DNA of 37,341 nucleotides from positions 1 to 37,341 of the forward strand of contig JAAFIF010000092.1 in the NCBI GenBank assembly GCA_013298625.1, given 5' to 3'. This DNA comes from Myxococcales bacterium (GTDB lineage: Bacteria; Myxococcota_A; Polyangia; Polyangiales; Ga0077539). A model generated the notes under the pieces. That model was not told the origin of the DNA and ran no database searches. It saw nothing but the letters and a program-made list of their open reading frames with translations. Below, in pieces: positions 24,028 through 33,912 of the stretch (its first letter is position 1; the number at the start of each line of letters is the position of its first letter). The position numbers and the translations under genes were made by a program.

Positions 24028-24890
24028 TCAGCCGCTCTTCGCGCGCTCGACGGCGCGGGCGTACACCACGGCGCGGTCGAGGCCGAGGGCCTTGGCGACC
24101 TCGCGCGCGGCGGCGCTGGGCTTCATCCCCGCGGCCATCGCCGTGTCGAGCGCGCGGTCCATCGAGTCTGCGCTGGCGTCGGGCGCGCTCGCAGTGCCGC
24201 CGTCGACGACGATGGACACTTCGCCGAGCAGCCCTTCTCGCGTGCGCTCGACGAGCTCAGAGAGCGTCCCGCGCAGCACTTCTTCGTGCAGCTTGGTGAG
24301 CTCACGAGCGACCGCGGCGCGCCGATCGGGGCCGCACGCGCGGGCGAGGTCCGAGAGCGTCTCGTGCGTGCGATTGGGGCTCTCGTAGAGCACGGTGGGC
24401 AGGGGATCTCGGGCCAGCGTGGCGAGTGCGGCGGTGCGCTCGGATCCTTCGCGCGGCAAAAAGCCCACGAAACGAAAGCCGTCCGCCGCGAGCCCCGACA
24501 CGAGCAGCGCGCTCACCGCGGCGCTCGGCCCCGGAACGCTCTCGACGCGCACCCCCGCGACGATCGCCGCCCGCGCGAGCAGCGCGCCCGGGTCGCTCAC
24601 CATGGGCGTCCCGGCGTCGGTGACCAGCGCCATCCACGCGCGCTCGTCGCGCATGCGCGCCACGAGCGAATCGGCTTTGTGCCGCGCGACGTGGTCATCG
24701 AGGCGCTCGACCGCGCGGCCCTCTTCGATGCCGTGCGCGCGCAAGAGCTGCCACGTGCGGCGGGTGTCTTCGGCGAGGATCACGTCGCACTCGCGCAGGA
24801 CGCGCAGGGCGCGGAGGGTGATGTCCTCGAGGTTTCCGATCGGCGTGGCGACGAGCGAGAGCGTCCCCTCTTGTGGACGTGCGTTTTTGC

Positions 24891-24894
<4 letters not shown>
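24028..24894 (-). CDS. rsmI: 16S rRNA (cytidine-1402-2'-O)-methyltransferase RsmI
   Basis: The 288-residue protein is a typical RsmI of the tetrapyrrole-methylase superfamily. It contains GTLSLVATPIGNLEDITLRA (residues 10-29), CDVILAEDTRRT, LVTDAGTPMVSDPG (near residue 95) and VPGPSAAVSALLVSGLAADG. FVGFLPRE and the ESPNRTHETL segment are also present. It 2'-O-methylates C1402 in the 16S rRNA decoding centre in the cytoplasm. The C-terminal roughly 55 residues form a small helical domain, as in the family. Its ATG overlaps the stop of the RpoH-like sigma factor (ATGA), so it is translated from the sigma factor's transcript. It ends tail to tail with the pseudokinase gene, with only 19 bases between them. 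Confidence 0.96.
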
Positions 24895-25955
<1,061 letters not shown>

Positions 25956-26069
25956 GAGTCGAAAGCTCCTACAGACCAGTGTTCGAACCGATGAAGATCG
26001 TCTTCGCTGTCGCCAGACAGTCGGGGACGAATTCAGGACAGTCCCGGGCGAAGGTATACCGCAATGAGG

Positions 26070-26075
26070 TACACA
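26070..26075 (+). promoter_or_regulatory. Possible -10-like element before the membrane protein gene
   Basis: GGTACACA lies seven bases before the GTG at 26083, and GGTATACC lies about 15 bases further upstream. Either could be the -10 box of the three-gene operon, which would then have an extremely short leader. No -35 box is clear. Confidence 0.22.
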
Positions 26076-26082
26076 CGCAGGT

Positions 26083-26694
26083 GTGTCATCGCTCGAACCG
26101 ACGAGAGATCGGGAGGGCCCCGACCTCGCCCCATCGCGCGAGGGACGCTGGCTCGGGCTGCTGACGTTTGCGTGTTGGTGTGTTCACGCCAGCGTTCACT
26201 GGCGGAGGGGCAGCGCGCCAGACCTCGTCTGGGGCTGCAACCTGGGCGCCCTCTTCATCGCCACGGGGCTGCTCTTCGTCGAGCCCTCGCTGATCGCGGT
26301 CGGCACCTTCTGGCTCGCCGCGGGGACGCCCCTGTGGATCATGGACCTCTTGTTCGGCGGCGAGTGGCTCGCGAGCTCGCTGCTCACGCACGGCGTGGTG
26401 TTTTCGCTAGCGATTCGCCACGCCGTTCGCGGTGGGCTGGTCGAGGGCGCCTGGTGGCGCGCGCTGCTCGGCGGCGCACTTCTACAACAGTGCTCGCGCT
26501 GGCTCACGCACTGGAGCCTCAACGTCAACGTGGCCTGGGGGATCTACCCCCCGATGCGCAGGTACTTCTCGGACTTCTCGCGGTACTGGCTCGCGACGTT
26601 CGTCTATCTGGCGCTGCTCTACTTCGCGCTCGACCGGGCGCTGCGCTGGCTGCATCGGCGAAGGTCCGCTCTGGTACCATCCGCGAACCCGTGA
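26083..26694 (+). CDS. Polytopic membrane protein of unknown function
   Basis: The GTG at 26083 opens a 203-residue protein with about five hydrophobic segments: WLGLLTFACWCVHASVHW, LVWGCNLGALFIATGLLFVE, LIAVGTFWLAAGTPLWIMD, a fourth around SSLLTHGVVFSLAI, and a last one (YWLATFVYLALLYFALD). Between the last two lies a Trp/Tyr-rich loop (THWSLNVNVAWGIYPPMRRY). Two His-containing spots (CVHASVHW, LTHWSLN) face helix ends. I do not recognise a family. The stop overlaps the aminotransferase start (GTGA), and that gene is in turn coupled to a radical SAM enzyme, so this is the membrane member of a three-gene pathway. It may place the product in the membrane or transport it; this is inferred from context. 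Confidence 0.78.
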   Translation: MSSLEPTRDREGPDLAPSREGRWLGLLTFACWCVHASVHWRRGSAPDLVWGCNLGALFIATGLLFVEPSLIAVGTFWLAAGTPLWIMDLLFGGEWLASSLLTHGVVFSLAIRHAVRGGLVEGAWWRALLGGALLQQCSRWLTHWSLNVNVAWGIYPPMRRYFSDFSRYWLATFVYLALLYFALDRALRWLHRRRSALVPSANP

Positions 26695-28061
26695 ACGACC
26701 CCGATCGCGCGATCATCGAGCGGTTCGGCCGCCACATTTCTCCTTCGTTCGTGCGGCTGCTCGGCGTGCTCGGCTACGGGCGGGTGTTCACCCGCGCCGA
26801 GGACGTGTGGCTGTGGGACTCGAAGGGGCGGCGCTACCTCGACGCGCTCGCGGGCTTCGGCTCGGCCAACCTCGGGCACAATCCGCCGGCGCTCTTCGAG
26901 GCGATTCGCGCGCATTTGAGCAGGGATCTTCCTGGGATTCTGCACGTAGGGCCGTCTTCGTCCGCGGCGGTGCTCGGCGAGGCGCTGAGCGCGCTCACGG
27001 GGGACGCGCTCGACGTGAGCATGCTCGCGCTCTCGGGCGCAGAGGCGGTCGACAGCGCGATGAAGCTCGCGCGCGCAGCGACCGGGCGGCGGGGCTTCGT
27101 CTCGTGCGAGGGCGGCTACCATGGGCTCGACCTCGGGGTGCTGAGCATCATGGGGACCGGGCGCATTCGGGCGCCGTTCGAGCCGCTGCTCGAGCACTGC
27201 GCGCGGGTGCGGTTCGGGGACATCGACGCGCTCGATGCAGCGCTGCGCAAGCACAAGCCCGCGGCGTTTGTGATCGAGCCCGTGATGGCCGAAGGGGGCG
27301 CCGAGATCCCCGCGCCCGGCTACCTCGCCGCCGCGAAATCGCTCTGCCAAAAGAGCGGAGCGGTGCTGGTCTTCGACGAGGTGCAGACGGGCCTCGGGCG
27401 GACGGGGCGCATGTTCGCGCACCAGCGCGAAGGGGTGGTGCCCGACGTGCTCGTGCTGGGCAAAGCGCTCGGCGCGGGGCTCGTTCCGATGAGCGCCGCG
27501 CTGACGAGCCGGGCGCTGCACGAGCGGGCGTTTGGAACGATGGACCGCTTCGACCTGCACGGCAGCACGTACGCGGGCTACGCGCTCGGCTGCGCGGTGG
27601 CCGTCGAGGTGATCGCGCGCACACAGAATCAAGCGCTGCTCGACAACGCCCGCGATCGGGGGGCGTCGCTGCGGGACAAGCTGCGGGCGCGGGTGGGGTC
27701 GCACCCGATGGTGCGCGACGTGCGGGGCGACGGGCTCTTGGTGGCGGTCGAGCTCGGGGCGAAGCCCGACACGCTGCTCAGAAGGCTCACGGCGGCGGCG
27801 GTGGACGCGGTCAGCGAGAAGGTGCTCGGCCAGTGGCTCTGCGTGCGGCTGCTCGAGCACAACGTCGTCGCCCAGCCCGCCACACAAAAATGGAACGTCC
27901 TCAAGCTCACCCCTCCCCTCACCATCACCGAGGCCGCCGTGGACACGCTGGTTGAATCTGTGGGCGCGATCCTCGACGCCTACCCCGACCCCGTGCGCGT
28001 CCTGCGCGACGCGGCAGTGCGCGTGACCGAACAGTGGCGCGCGAAGGGAGCCTTTCGATGA
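26691..28061 (+). CDS. Class III PLP-dependent aminotransferase
   Basis: The 456-residue protein (GTG start overlapping the previous stop) is a complete fold-type I, class III aminotransferase. YLDALAGFGSANLGHNPPAL lies near residue 50. SGAEAVDSAMKLARAATGRR is the phosphate-binding region, and EGGYHGLDLG follows. VFDEVQTGLGRTG carries the PLP-ring Asp. Lys258 in VLGKALGAG is the Schiff-base lysine. DLHGSTYAGYALG is also in place. The family includes enzymes acting on omega-amino groups of ornithine, GABA, diamines and sugars, and GSA mutase; I cannot tell the substrate. The C-terminus (VLKLTPPLTITEAAVDTLVE) is normal. It overlaps a radical SAM gene downstream (ATGA), so it probably works on the same small molecule or lipid. 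It is cytoplasmic. Confidence 0.9.
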   Translation: MNDPDRAIIERFGRHISPSFVRLLGVLGYGRVFTRAEDVWLWDSKGRRYLDALAGFGSANLGHNPPALFEAIRAHLSRDLPGILHVGPSSSAAVLGEALSALTGDALDVSMLALSGAEAVDSAMKLARAATGRRGFVSCEGGYHGLDLGVLSIMGTGRIRAPFEPLLEHCARVRFGDIDALDAALRKHKPAAFVIEPVMAEGGAEIPAPGYLAAAKSLCQKSGAVLVFDEVQTGLGRTGRMFAHQREGVVPDVLVLGKALGAGLVPMSAALTSRALHERAFGTMDRFDLHGSTYAGYALGCAVAVEVIARTQNQALLDNARDRGASLRDKLRARVGSHPMVRDVRGDGLLVAVELGAKPDTLLRRLTAAAVDAVSEKVLGQWLCVRLLEHNVVAQPATQKWNVLKLTPPLTITEAAVDTLVESVGAILDAYPDPVRVLRDAAVRVTEQWRAKGAFR

Positions 28062-29086
28062 CCGTCCTGCGCGCGTGGAAGAAAGACCTCTCGTTTACCG
28101 CGGGGATCGTCGGCAAGAAGCCCTTTCAAGTGCTCGTGCAGCTCACGAACAAGTGCAACATGCGCTGCTCGTTCTGCGACTTCTGGCCCAACGTCGCGCC
28201 GCGCAGCGAAGAGCTCTCGGTGAGCGACTACAAGCGCCTCTCGCGCGAGCTCAAAGAGCTCGGGACCTTTCTGGTCTCGATCGAGGGCGGCGAGCCGCTG
28301 GTGCGCCCGGACCTCGTCCCCATCGTCGAAGCGCTGAGCGAGCACCACGTGACGGCGCTGTTCACCAACGGGTGGCTGCTCACGCGCGAGCTCGCGCGGT
28401 CGCTCTTCGACGCGGGGCTCGTGCACGCCAACGTGAGCATCGACTACCCCGACGCCGAGCGGCACGACCGCAAGCGCGGCCTCGACGGCGCGTTCGCGCG
28501 CGCGTGGACGGCGGTCGATCACTTTCGCTTCGCCGCCCCGCGCGGCGGAAAGCAAACGCACGTCATGTCCGTCGTCATGGACGACAACTGGCGCGACCTC
28601 CCGCAGCTCTTCGAGATGAGCGCCGCTCGCTCGGTGGGTCATCAGCTCACGCTGCTCAGCGTCAACGGCTACCGACGCAAGTCCACCGACGAAGGGCCCG
28701 ACCGCCTGCCGCCGCCCGAAGCCGGGCGAGCGCTCGTCGAATGGCACGCAAAATTCCAGCACATTCGAATGTTTCGCGAGTACTTCTCTCGCTCGTTCGA
28801 CTGGCTCGACGGCCGCGCGATGCCCGAGTGCGCAGCGGGCGTGCAGTCCTTCAACGTCGACCACGTCGGCGCCGTCAGCGCGTGCATCGAGCGCATCGAC
28901 GAGAGCGTCGGCTCGGTGAAGACCGCCCCCTTGCGCGACCTGGTCGCCGCGCTCGCCGCGCGCCAGAGCGAGCGCGCGCAGTGTCAGCGCTGCTGGACCG
29001 CGTGCCGAGGCTTCGCCCAGTCGCTCTCGGGCGGCGCGAGCGCGCGCACCCTCCTCGAGATGACCGCGCGCATGCGCACGACGTAG
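28058..29086 (+). CDS. Radical SAM enzyme with C-terminal Cys cluster
   Basis: The 342-residue protein has the radical SAM cluster CNMRCSFC (Cys33, Cys37, Cys40). The GGE motif (SIEGGEPLVRPDL) follows near residue 79, then FTNGWLLT and HANVSIDYPD. It ends in a Cys-rich part (PECAAGVQ, VSACIER, CQRCWTACRG) that resembles the SPASM/twitch regions holding auxiliary Fe-S clusters. The ATG at 28058 overlaps the aminotransferase stop; the frame is open slightly upstream. SPASM enzymes often modify peptides, but no precursor peptide gene is visible nearby. With an aminotransferase and a membrane protein in the same operon, modification of a small metabolite, sugar or lipid headgroup is equally possible. 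It ends three bases from the convergent beta-propeller gene. Confidence 0.88.
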   Translation: MTVLRAWKKDLSFTAGIVGKKPFQVLVQLTNKCNMRCSFCDFWPNVAPRSEELSVSDYKRLSRELKELGTFLVSIEGGEPLVRPDLVPIVEALSEHHVTALFTNGWLLTRELARSLFDAGLVHANVSIDYPDAERHDRKRGLDGAFARAWTAVDHFRFAAPRGGKQTHVMSVVMDDNWRDLPQLFEMSAARSVGHQLTLLSVNGYRRKSTDEGPDRLPPPEAGRALVEWHAKFQHIRMFREYFSRSFDWLDGRAMPECAAGVQSFNVDHVGAVSACIERIDESVGSVKTAPLRDLVAALAARQSERAQCQRCWTACRGFAQSLSGGASARTLLEMTARMRTT

Positions 29087-29089
29087 CGC

Positions 29090-30481
29090 TCAGCGCTTGC
29101 GGGCGCGCAGGACCGCGAGCGCGCCGAGCAACAGGGCGATCCACCCGCGAGGGTCTCCGGTGTTCGCCGGGCTCGTCGAGCAGCCGACCCGCGCAGGGGA
29201 CGCGAGCTCGATCTGCGTCGGGACACGCGCTGGAATCACCTGCGATTCTACAGTCGAGTTGATTTCTACGCTTGTATTCGAGACGACTGGCCTCGCCTCG
29301 GGTTGCCCCACCGCCACGGCGCTCTCGGTCCCGAGCGCGCTCGCCGCGAGCGGCCGGTGCGCGAGGGCGTTGGCCCCGTCGATCGCGAGCCAGTGAAGCA
29401 CGCCGTCGCCGGTCACCACGAGCAGCGGCTCGGCGTCGATGGGCGCGCGCGCGTTGGGGCCCTCGCGCACCGAGACGGCCTCTCCGTCGGCCACGCGAAA
29501 CGCGCTGAGCGCGCCGGAGCGCTCGCTCACGAGCAGGTCGAGCGCGCCGTCTCCGTCGACGTCTCCGACGCGCACGCCCACCCTCGAAGCACCCGCGCTT
29601 CGCCTGGGAAATCCCTGCCTCGCGGCCCCTGTTCGCGCGTCGACCAGGTGCACCCATCCGTCGACGTCGGCCCACGCCGCGAGCATGGTGCGACCTTCGT
29701 AGAAGGCCACAGGGGGCGCGAGGACGAGCGAGCGCCCCGCGTGGGACCAGCGGGCTGCCCCTGAGCGAGAGAGCGCGCGCACGACGCCGCCTGGAGCCGC
29801 GACGAGCAGCTCGTCCTCGCCGTCGCGGTCGACGTCTACGGCGAGCGCGGGGCTGGTGCTGCCGCGGGCGTCCGCGCCAAACGCGCCCTCGAGCGAGCGT
29901 CCGTCGATGGCGCTCCAGCAGTCGAACGCGTCCGAGCGCGCGACGCACACCGCGCTTCCGTCGCTGCGTTGAACGAGCAGCGGAGCGCCCGCGCCGAGCA
30001 TCGCGCGCGGGTCGCCAGCGGCTTCGGTGCGGCGATAGAGCTGCAGCGATCCGTCGCGGATCGAGCGCCACTGCACCTGTCCGTCGCCGAGGCGCAGGAC
30101 CGCGGATTGATCGACGAGCAGCGGCTCCGCCCACACGGGCGCGGCGAGCGCGGCCCTGAAGAGCACCGCGCCGTTGGCGTCGAGGCGAACGAGCGCGCGC
30201 GCAGCGGGGCTCGGGTCGATGAAGAGCGCGCCGCCGTCGGTCAAGACACGCACCGAGCCGGTCGCGCACGATCCCTCTCGGGACCACTCGACGCGGGGCG
30301 CGCCTTCGGGGCCGATGGACCACTGCGAGACGCGGTCGCCGAGGCAGCCGACGAAGCGCGCGCGGTCCGACGCATTCGAGAGGGCGCGCAGCGATCCTGC
30401 GTGCTGCGCGAGCGCGGCGGGCGCAGAAGAGAGCGCGGCGAGCGCCGTCGCGAAGGCGAAGAGCGAACGTTGGTTCTTCAT
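29090..30481 (-). CDS. Exported beta-propeller protein with MYXO-CTERM-like sorting tag
   Basis: The 463-residue protein begins with a signal peptide (MKNQRSLFAFATALAALSSA, cleavage near ALAQ). The body is made of propeller-like repeats that alternate VDVDRDGEDELLVAAPGG and GDVDGDGALDLLVSERSG (FG-GAP/VCBS-type Ca-binding turns) with PQQ-like blades (DGGALFIDPSPAARALVRLD). The end is CSTSPANTGDP, a hydrophobic helix (WIALLLGALAVL) and a basic tail (RARKR), as in the MYXO-CTERM sorting signal: a Cys, a membrane helix, then Arg residues. It would be processed and lipid-anchored at the cell surface. It lies seven bases after the large IgGFc/LruC-like gene on the same strand and probably shares its transcript. 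Confidence 0.83.
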   Translation of the reverse strand: MKNQRSLFAFATALAALSSAPAALAQHAGSLRALSNASDRARFVGCLGDRVSQWSIGPEGAPRVEWSREGSCATGSVRVLTDGGALFIDPSPAARALVRLDANGAVLFRAALAAPVWAEPLLVDQSAVLRLGDGQVQWRSIRDGSLQLYRRTEAAGDPRAMLGAGAPLLVQRSDGSAVCVARSDAFDCWSAIDGRSLEGAFGADARGSTSPALAVDVDRDGEDELLVAAPGGVVRALSRSGAARWSHAGRSLVLAPPVAFYEGRTMLAAWADVDGWVHLVDARTGAARQGFPRRSAGASRVGVRVGDVDGDGALDLLVSERSGALSAFRVADGEAVSVREGPNARAPIDAEPLLVVTGDGVLHWLAIDGANALAHRPLAASALGTESAVAVGQPEARPVVSNTSVEINSTVESQVIPARVPTQIELASPARVGCSTSPANTGDPRGWIALLLGALAVLRARKR

Positions 30482-30487
30482 CGGTGC

Positions 30488-33400
30488 TTACCTCGCCCTC
30501 GTGAGCCACGAGGCGTGACGGGTGAACGTGCTTGCGGGCATGCGGTAGTCGCTGCGCGCGGCGGCTTCGAAGTCATCGAACGCGGTCCACGTGGGGACGG
30601 ACTCGGCGCTCCATCGCGCGAGCGAGCCTTGGATCACGATGGCCATGGGCATGACGACGCCGACGGGTCCTGGCGCGCGGGCGACGCGCTCTTCGGTGGG
30701 CCGCGCGGCGCCGAGGCTGCTGTGGATGTCTCCGACGGTGGGGCGCGTGACGCGGAGGTAGAAGTCGAACGGCGCTGCGGGGCGGCTCGCGCTGGGGTTG
30801 GCCTCGGCGTCGGCGAGGGTGATGGTCACGCGAAAGTGCGCGCCTGCAACCGTGGCCGAGCCAGCGACGGTGTTGGTCGCGGACTCGCCGGCGTTCGGCG
30901 GAAGCGCTGCGCGCGTGTCGTCGATCACCTCGAGGTCGATGGCGTCCGTTCCGTTGACGGTGGTGCTGCTCGGCGAAGAAGAAGCGACGACCGCGGCGCT
31001 GGCCCAGCGATCGACGCGCGCGGTCCACGGACCGACCGTGGGGAGCGCGAGGCGAAGGGCGTGGTCGTACCAGGCGCCGCGCGCGAGGGGCTCGACGTCG
31101 ATCACGTAGCCCGTGACGGATCCGCTGGAAAATCTCTCGTCGATCACGGTCTCGACGATGAGGTCGTTGTAGTCCCAGTCGTTGTCGCCCGAGCCGAGGC
31201 GGTCTTCGAAGGCGACGGTCCAGGTCGAGCTCGCGTTCGTGGGCGCTTGCGGCGTGGCGTACGCGGGGTCGCTCGCGGCGCTGACGTTGTTGCTGCTGTC
31301 TTGCGCAGAGATGCGCCAGGCGTAGCGGCGGCCGTTGAGCACGCCGGTGTCGACGTAGGTGCTGGCGTTGACGAGGCCAGCGACGATGCGGGTGAACGGA
31401 CCGCCCGCTTCGGAGCGCTCGAGGACGTACCCCGAGAGGTCTCCGTCGCGGTCTCCGCCCGAGAACGAGAGGTTGGCTCGGTTGTCTCCGCCGCTCGCAA
31501 ACACCGCGGGGACGTCGGGCGCCAGCGTGTCGCGCGCCTTGGCCGAGAGCGTCTCGGTGTAGATGTACGCGCCGTCATCGAGCACCGCGCGCACGCGGTA
31601 GTAGTACGTCGCGTTGACCGTCACGGCGGTGTCGGTCCACTGGTACATGCCGCCGGTGGTCCAGCTTCCTCCGGCGGTGATCGACGAGAGGATCCTCGAC
31701 TCGAGGCCGCCGGGCGCGCTGGCGCGGACGAGCTCGAAGCGGACGGCGCGGGCCTCGCGAGCGGTGGTGGCGCGCACGACGATGGCGCTCGCTGAAGGCA
31801 CTGCAGAGGCCGAAGAAAACGCGGCAAACGCGGGGTCATCGAGGATGGTGAGCTCGCTCGCGGCCGTGGCGAGCGGCTCGCTCGCGAGCAGGCCGGGCCC
31901 GGTGGCGCGGACGATCCCGCGCACCGCCACGCGGCTGCCGTTGCGCAGCCCGCCGACGGCGCACTCGGGGCGCAGCGTGGCGCGGACGACGCGGCGCGAG
32001 CGGGCGGCGAGCGTGCGCGAGGGGAGCGTGAGCACGGTCCCAGCGGCGTTGATGGTGCTGGTGGGGACGGCAACGACGCCGTCGTCGGTGACAGAGACGA
32101 GCGACCAGGCCTGACCGAGGTCGATGTCGAGCGATGCGCCGGTGAGGTCCGTGGACTCGGTGTTTTCTGCGGTCAATACGAACTCGTGCGCGACGCCGCA
32201 GCGCGCGGTGGGGCTCGCGGTCTCGACTTGCAACGTGGGGTTGGCGGGCGCTGCGCTGGCCGCGTACGAGAGCCAGTTGTCGTTGAAGTTGGTGCTCCAG
32301 ACGGCGATGGGGTTGTCGCTGGTGACGCGGAGGTAGGGGCGACGTCCCATGGCGGGGACGTTCATGGAGTTCCACTGCGTGGAGTCGATGCGGACGTCGG
32401 CGGGCGTGAGGCGGCCCGCGGTGACCCGTTGAGAAAAGAGCGTTCCCCCTGTGTCGGCGTCGATGATGGTGACGGTGGCCGAGGTCGAGCGCGCGAAGAT
32501 GTACAAGTGGCTGTACGTCCCGGCGATGTTGCGCACGGCGTTCTGGATCCCCGGCGGCGGAATGTACGCGAGAAAATCCCGCCCCGACGCGCTGCCGTCC
32601 GCCGCGGACACGTAGCTCGCGACGTCGCTCGTGCCGATCGATCCCGTCTCGAGCCAGTTGGCCTCGAACACGCTCACGCGCTTGCCCGCCGTGGCCGTGA
32701 GCCGAAAGAGATCATAGTTGGGCCCGACGATGTCCGCGTGATCGAAGGGCTGCGGGAGGGCGTAGGTGCCGACGGACTCCCAGCGAAGCGTGGTCGCGTT
32801 CCACCCGTCGAGCGCGACGGAGGTGCTCGCGTCGTAGCCCACCACGCGGATCTCTTGCTCGTTTCGCCGCCCCGGATCGTGCGGCACCGTGAAGTAGAAC
32901 AGATCGCCCGTCGAAGCGCCGTTCGCGCTCGGAACAAACCCTCCGCCGTCCCTCGCCTGCGACCCCGTCCCCAACGTCTCGAGCGCGCCTGTGATCGCGG
33001 TCACGGGCTCGCTCGCCTCGATCAAGTACGTGTGCCCAGGAGTCATCAAGTCCACGCCCAACCCGCGGCGCACCATGAGGTCTTCGCCCACGCCGAGCGT
33101 CGTCTCGAGCAGCACCCTGCCGCCCGTCGGCGACAGATCCGTCGCCCCCGTCGCGAGCGTCGCGCTCGCGCTGATCTCGCTGATCCGCACGCGCGTGTTC
33201 GCTGTGTACGCAAACACGTCGACGTCTCGCTTCGAGCCCGTCCCGTCGGGCGCAAAGATGAAGAACGACTGGCTCAACATGCGGTTGTTGTCACCAGGAA
33301 CCCAGTCGTGCTCCCAGTCCGACCGCGTCGCGAGCAGGACCGTCACGGGCGCGTCCGAGCGCACGTCGAACAGGTCTCCGTCCCACACGCCGCCCGCGTC

Positions 33401-33712
33401 GTCGTTGATCGCGCCGTCCCTCAGGTAGATCACCTGCGATTGCCCGCGCGCGAGGCTCACTGAGTAGCTGTCGTCGCTGTCTCCGTCGGCGCCGTCATCG
33501 ACGATGTCCACTTGCGTGCGACCGTTCGTTCCGCTGCTCTGCGCGGTGACGATCAGCATCGAGTGTCGGCCGTTGTTCGAGTTGTTCGGCGGAGCGAACA
33601 CGGTGAAGTGCGTCGCGGCGTTGCCGATGGCGGCGGCTTCGCGCGGCGCAGCGATGGCTCCGATGAGCACACTCGCAGCGCAGAGTCCGAGGGGTAGCAG
33701 GGCTCTTCTCAT
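30488..33712 (-). CDS. Large exported protein: IgGFc-binding-like, Fn3 and LruC domains
   Basis: The ATG at 33712 is chosen because MRRALLPLGLCAASVLIGAI is a signal peptide; an in-frame ATG 90 bases upstream adds Arg-rich sequence unlike a signal. The mature 1,074-residue protein starts with roughly 470 residues like the IgGFc-binding N-terminal domain (VTVLLATRSDWEHDWVPGDN, DVDVFAYTANTRVRI, EASEPVTAITGALET). A beta-sandwich linker (about 490-640) and a fibronectin type III-like part (about 670-830, YYRVRAVLDD, GYVLERSEAGG) follow. The end (about 835-1060) matches LruC/DUF4842 (FEDRLGSGDNDWDYNDLIV). These domains suggest an adhesin or extracellular matrix protein; its role is inferred. Unlike its downstream neighbour, it has no C-terminal sorting tag. 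The downstream gene begins seven bases on. Confidence 0.82.
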   Translation of the reverse strand: MRRALLPLGLCAASVLIGAIAAPREAAAIGNAATHFTVFAPPNNSNNGRHSMLIVTAQSSGTNGRTQVDIVDDGADGDSDDSYSVSLARGQSQVIYLRDGAINDDAGGVWDGDLFDVRSDAPVTVLLATRSDWEHDWVPGDNNRMLSQSFFIFAPDGTGSKRDVDVFAYTANTRVRISEISASATLATGATDLSPTGGRVLLETTLGVGEDLMVRRGLGVDLMTPGHTYLIEASEPVTAITGALETLGTGSQARDGGGFVPSANGASTGDLFYFTVPHDPGRRNEQEIRVVGYDASTSVALDGWNATTLRWESVGTYALPQPFDHADIVGPNYDLFRLTATAGKRVSVFEANWLETGSIGTSDVASYVSAADGSASGRDFLAYIPPPGIQNAVRNIAGTYSHLYIFARSTSATVTIIDADTGGTLFSQRVTAGRLTPADVRIDSTQWNSMNVPAMGRRPYLRVTSDNPIAVWSTNFNDNWLSYAASAAPANPTLQVETASPTARCGVAHEFVLTAENTESTDLTGASLDIDLGQAWSLVSVTDDGVVAVPTSTINAAGTVLTLPSRTLAARSRRVVRATLRPECAVGGLRNGSRVAVRGIVRATGPGLLASEPLATAASELTILDDPAFAAFSSASAVPSASAIVVRATTAREARAVRFELVRASAPGGLESRILSSITAGGSWTTGGMYQWTDTAVTVNATYYYRVRAVLDDGAYIYTETLSAKARDTLAPDVPAVFASGGDNRANLSFSGGDRDGDLSGYVLERSEAGGPFTRIVAGLVNASTYVDTGVLNGRRYAWRISAQDSSNNVSAASDPAYATPQAPTNASSTWTVAFEDRLGSGDNDWDYNDLIVETVIDERFSSGSVTGYVIDVEPLARGAWYDHALRLALPTVGPWTARVDRWASAAVVASSSPSSTTVNGTDAIDLEVIDDTRAALPPNAGESATNTVAGSATVAGAHFRVTITLADAEANPSASRPAAPFDFYLRVTRPTVGDIHSSLGAARPTEERVARAPGPVGVVMPMAIVIQGSLARWSAESVPTWTAFDDFEAAARSDYRMPASTFTRHASWLTRAR

Positions 33713-33865
33713 CGAAGAGCGCACGCTTCGCACGCCGCGCGCCAGCCTCGCGCACGCGCGCGCGATCGAGCGAAGAAACAGCGACAATTCACTGCGAATC
33801 ACCGCACGGATCGATCGCGCTCCCCGCGCGCTACGACGACCCTTGATTGCGTGTGCGCTGTTTCA

Positions 33866-33912
33866 AAACGGGACGCGCGCCCCCCGCGCCGGTGCCGAAA
33901 CGGGACGCGCGC
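33866..33912. repeat. 15-bp direct repeat beside the DUF1552 stop codon
   Basis: AAACGGGACGCGCGC occurs at 33866-33880 and again at 33898-33912, 32 bases apart. The second copy abuts the stop codon of the DUF1552 gene. The roughly 200-base gap up to the LruC gene start holds no gene, so this may be part of that gene's promoter region or a duplication scar. Confidence 0.6.

Noticed and set aside
24005..24050. Possible bidirectional terminator between the pseudokinase gene and rsmI
   Set aside because: The stem (GAGCG.GG with CCGCTC) needs a bulge and there is no T run on either side.
26691..29086. Aminotransferase and radical SAM enzyme as a hopanoid pathway (HpnO/HpnH)
   Set aside because: The Cys motif and C-terminal cluster of the radical SAM enzyme do not resemble HpnH as I know it, and no squalene-hopene cyclase is nearby.
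28058..29086. A RiPP precursor peptide next to the radical SAM enzyme
   Set aside because: There are only three bases to the convergent gene downstream, and upstream genes overlap. No small peptide gene fits.
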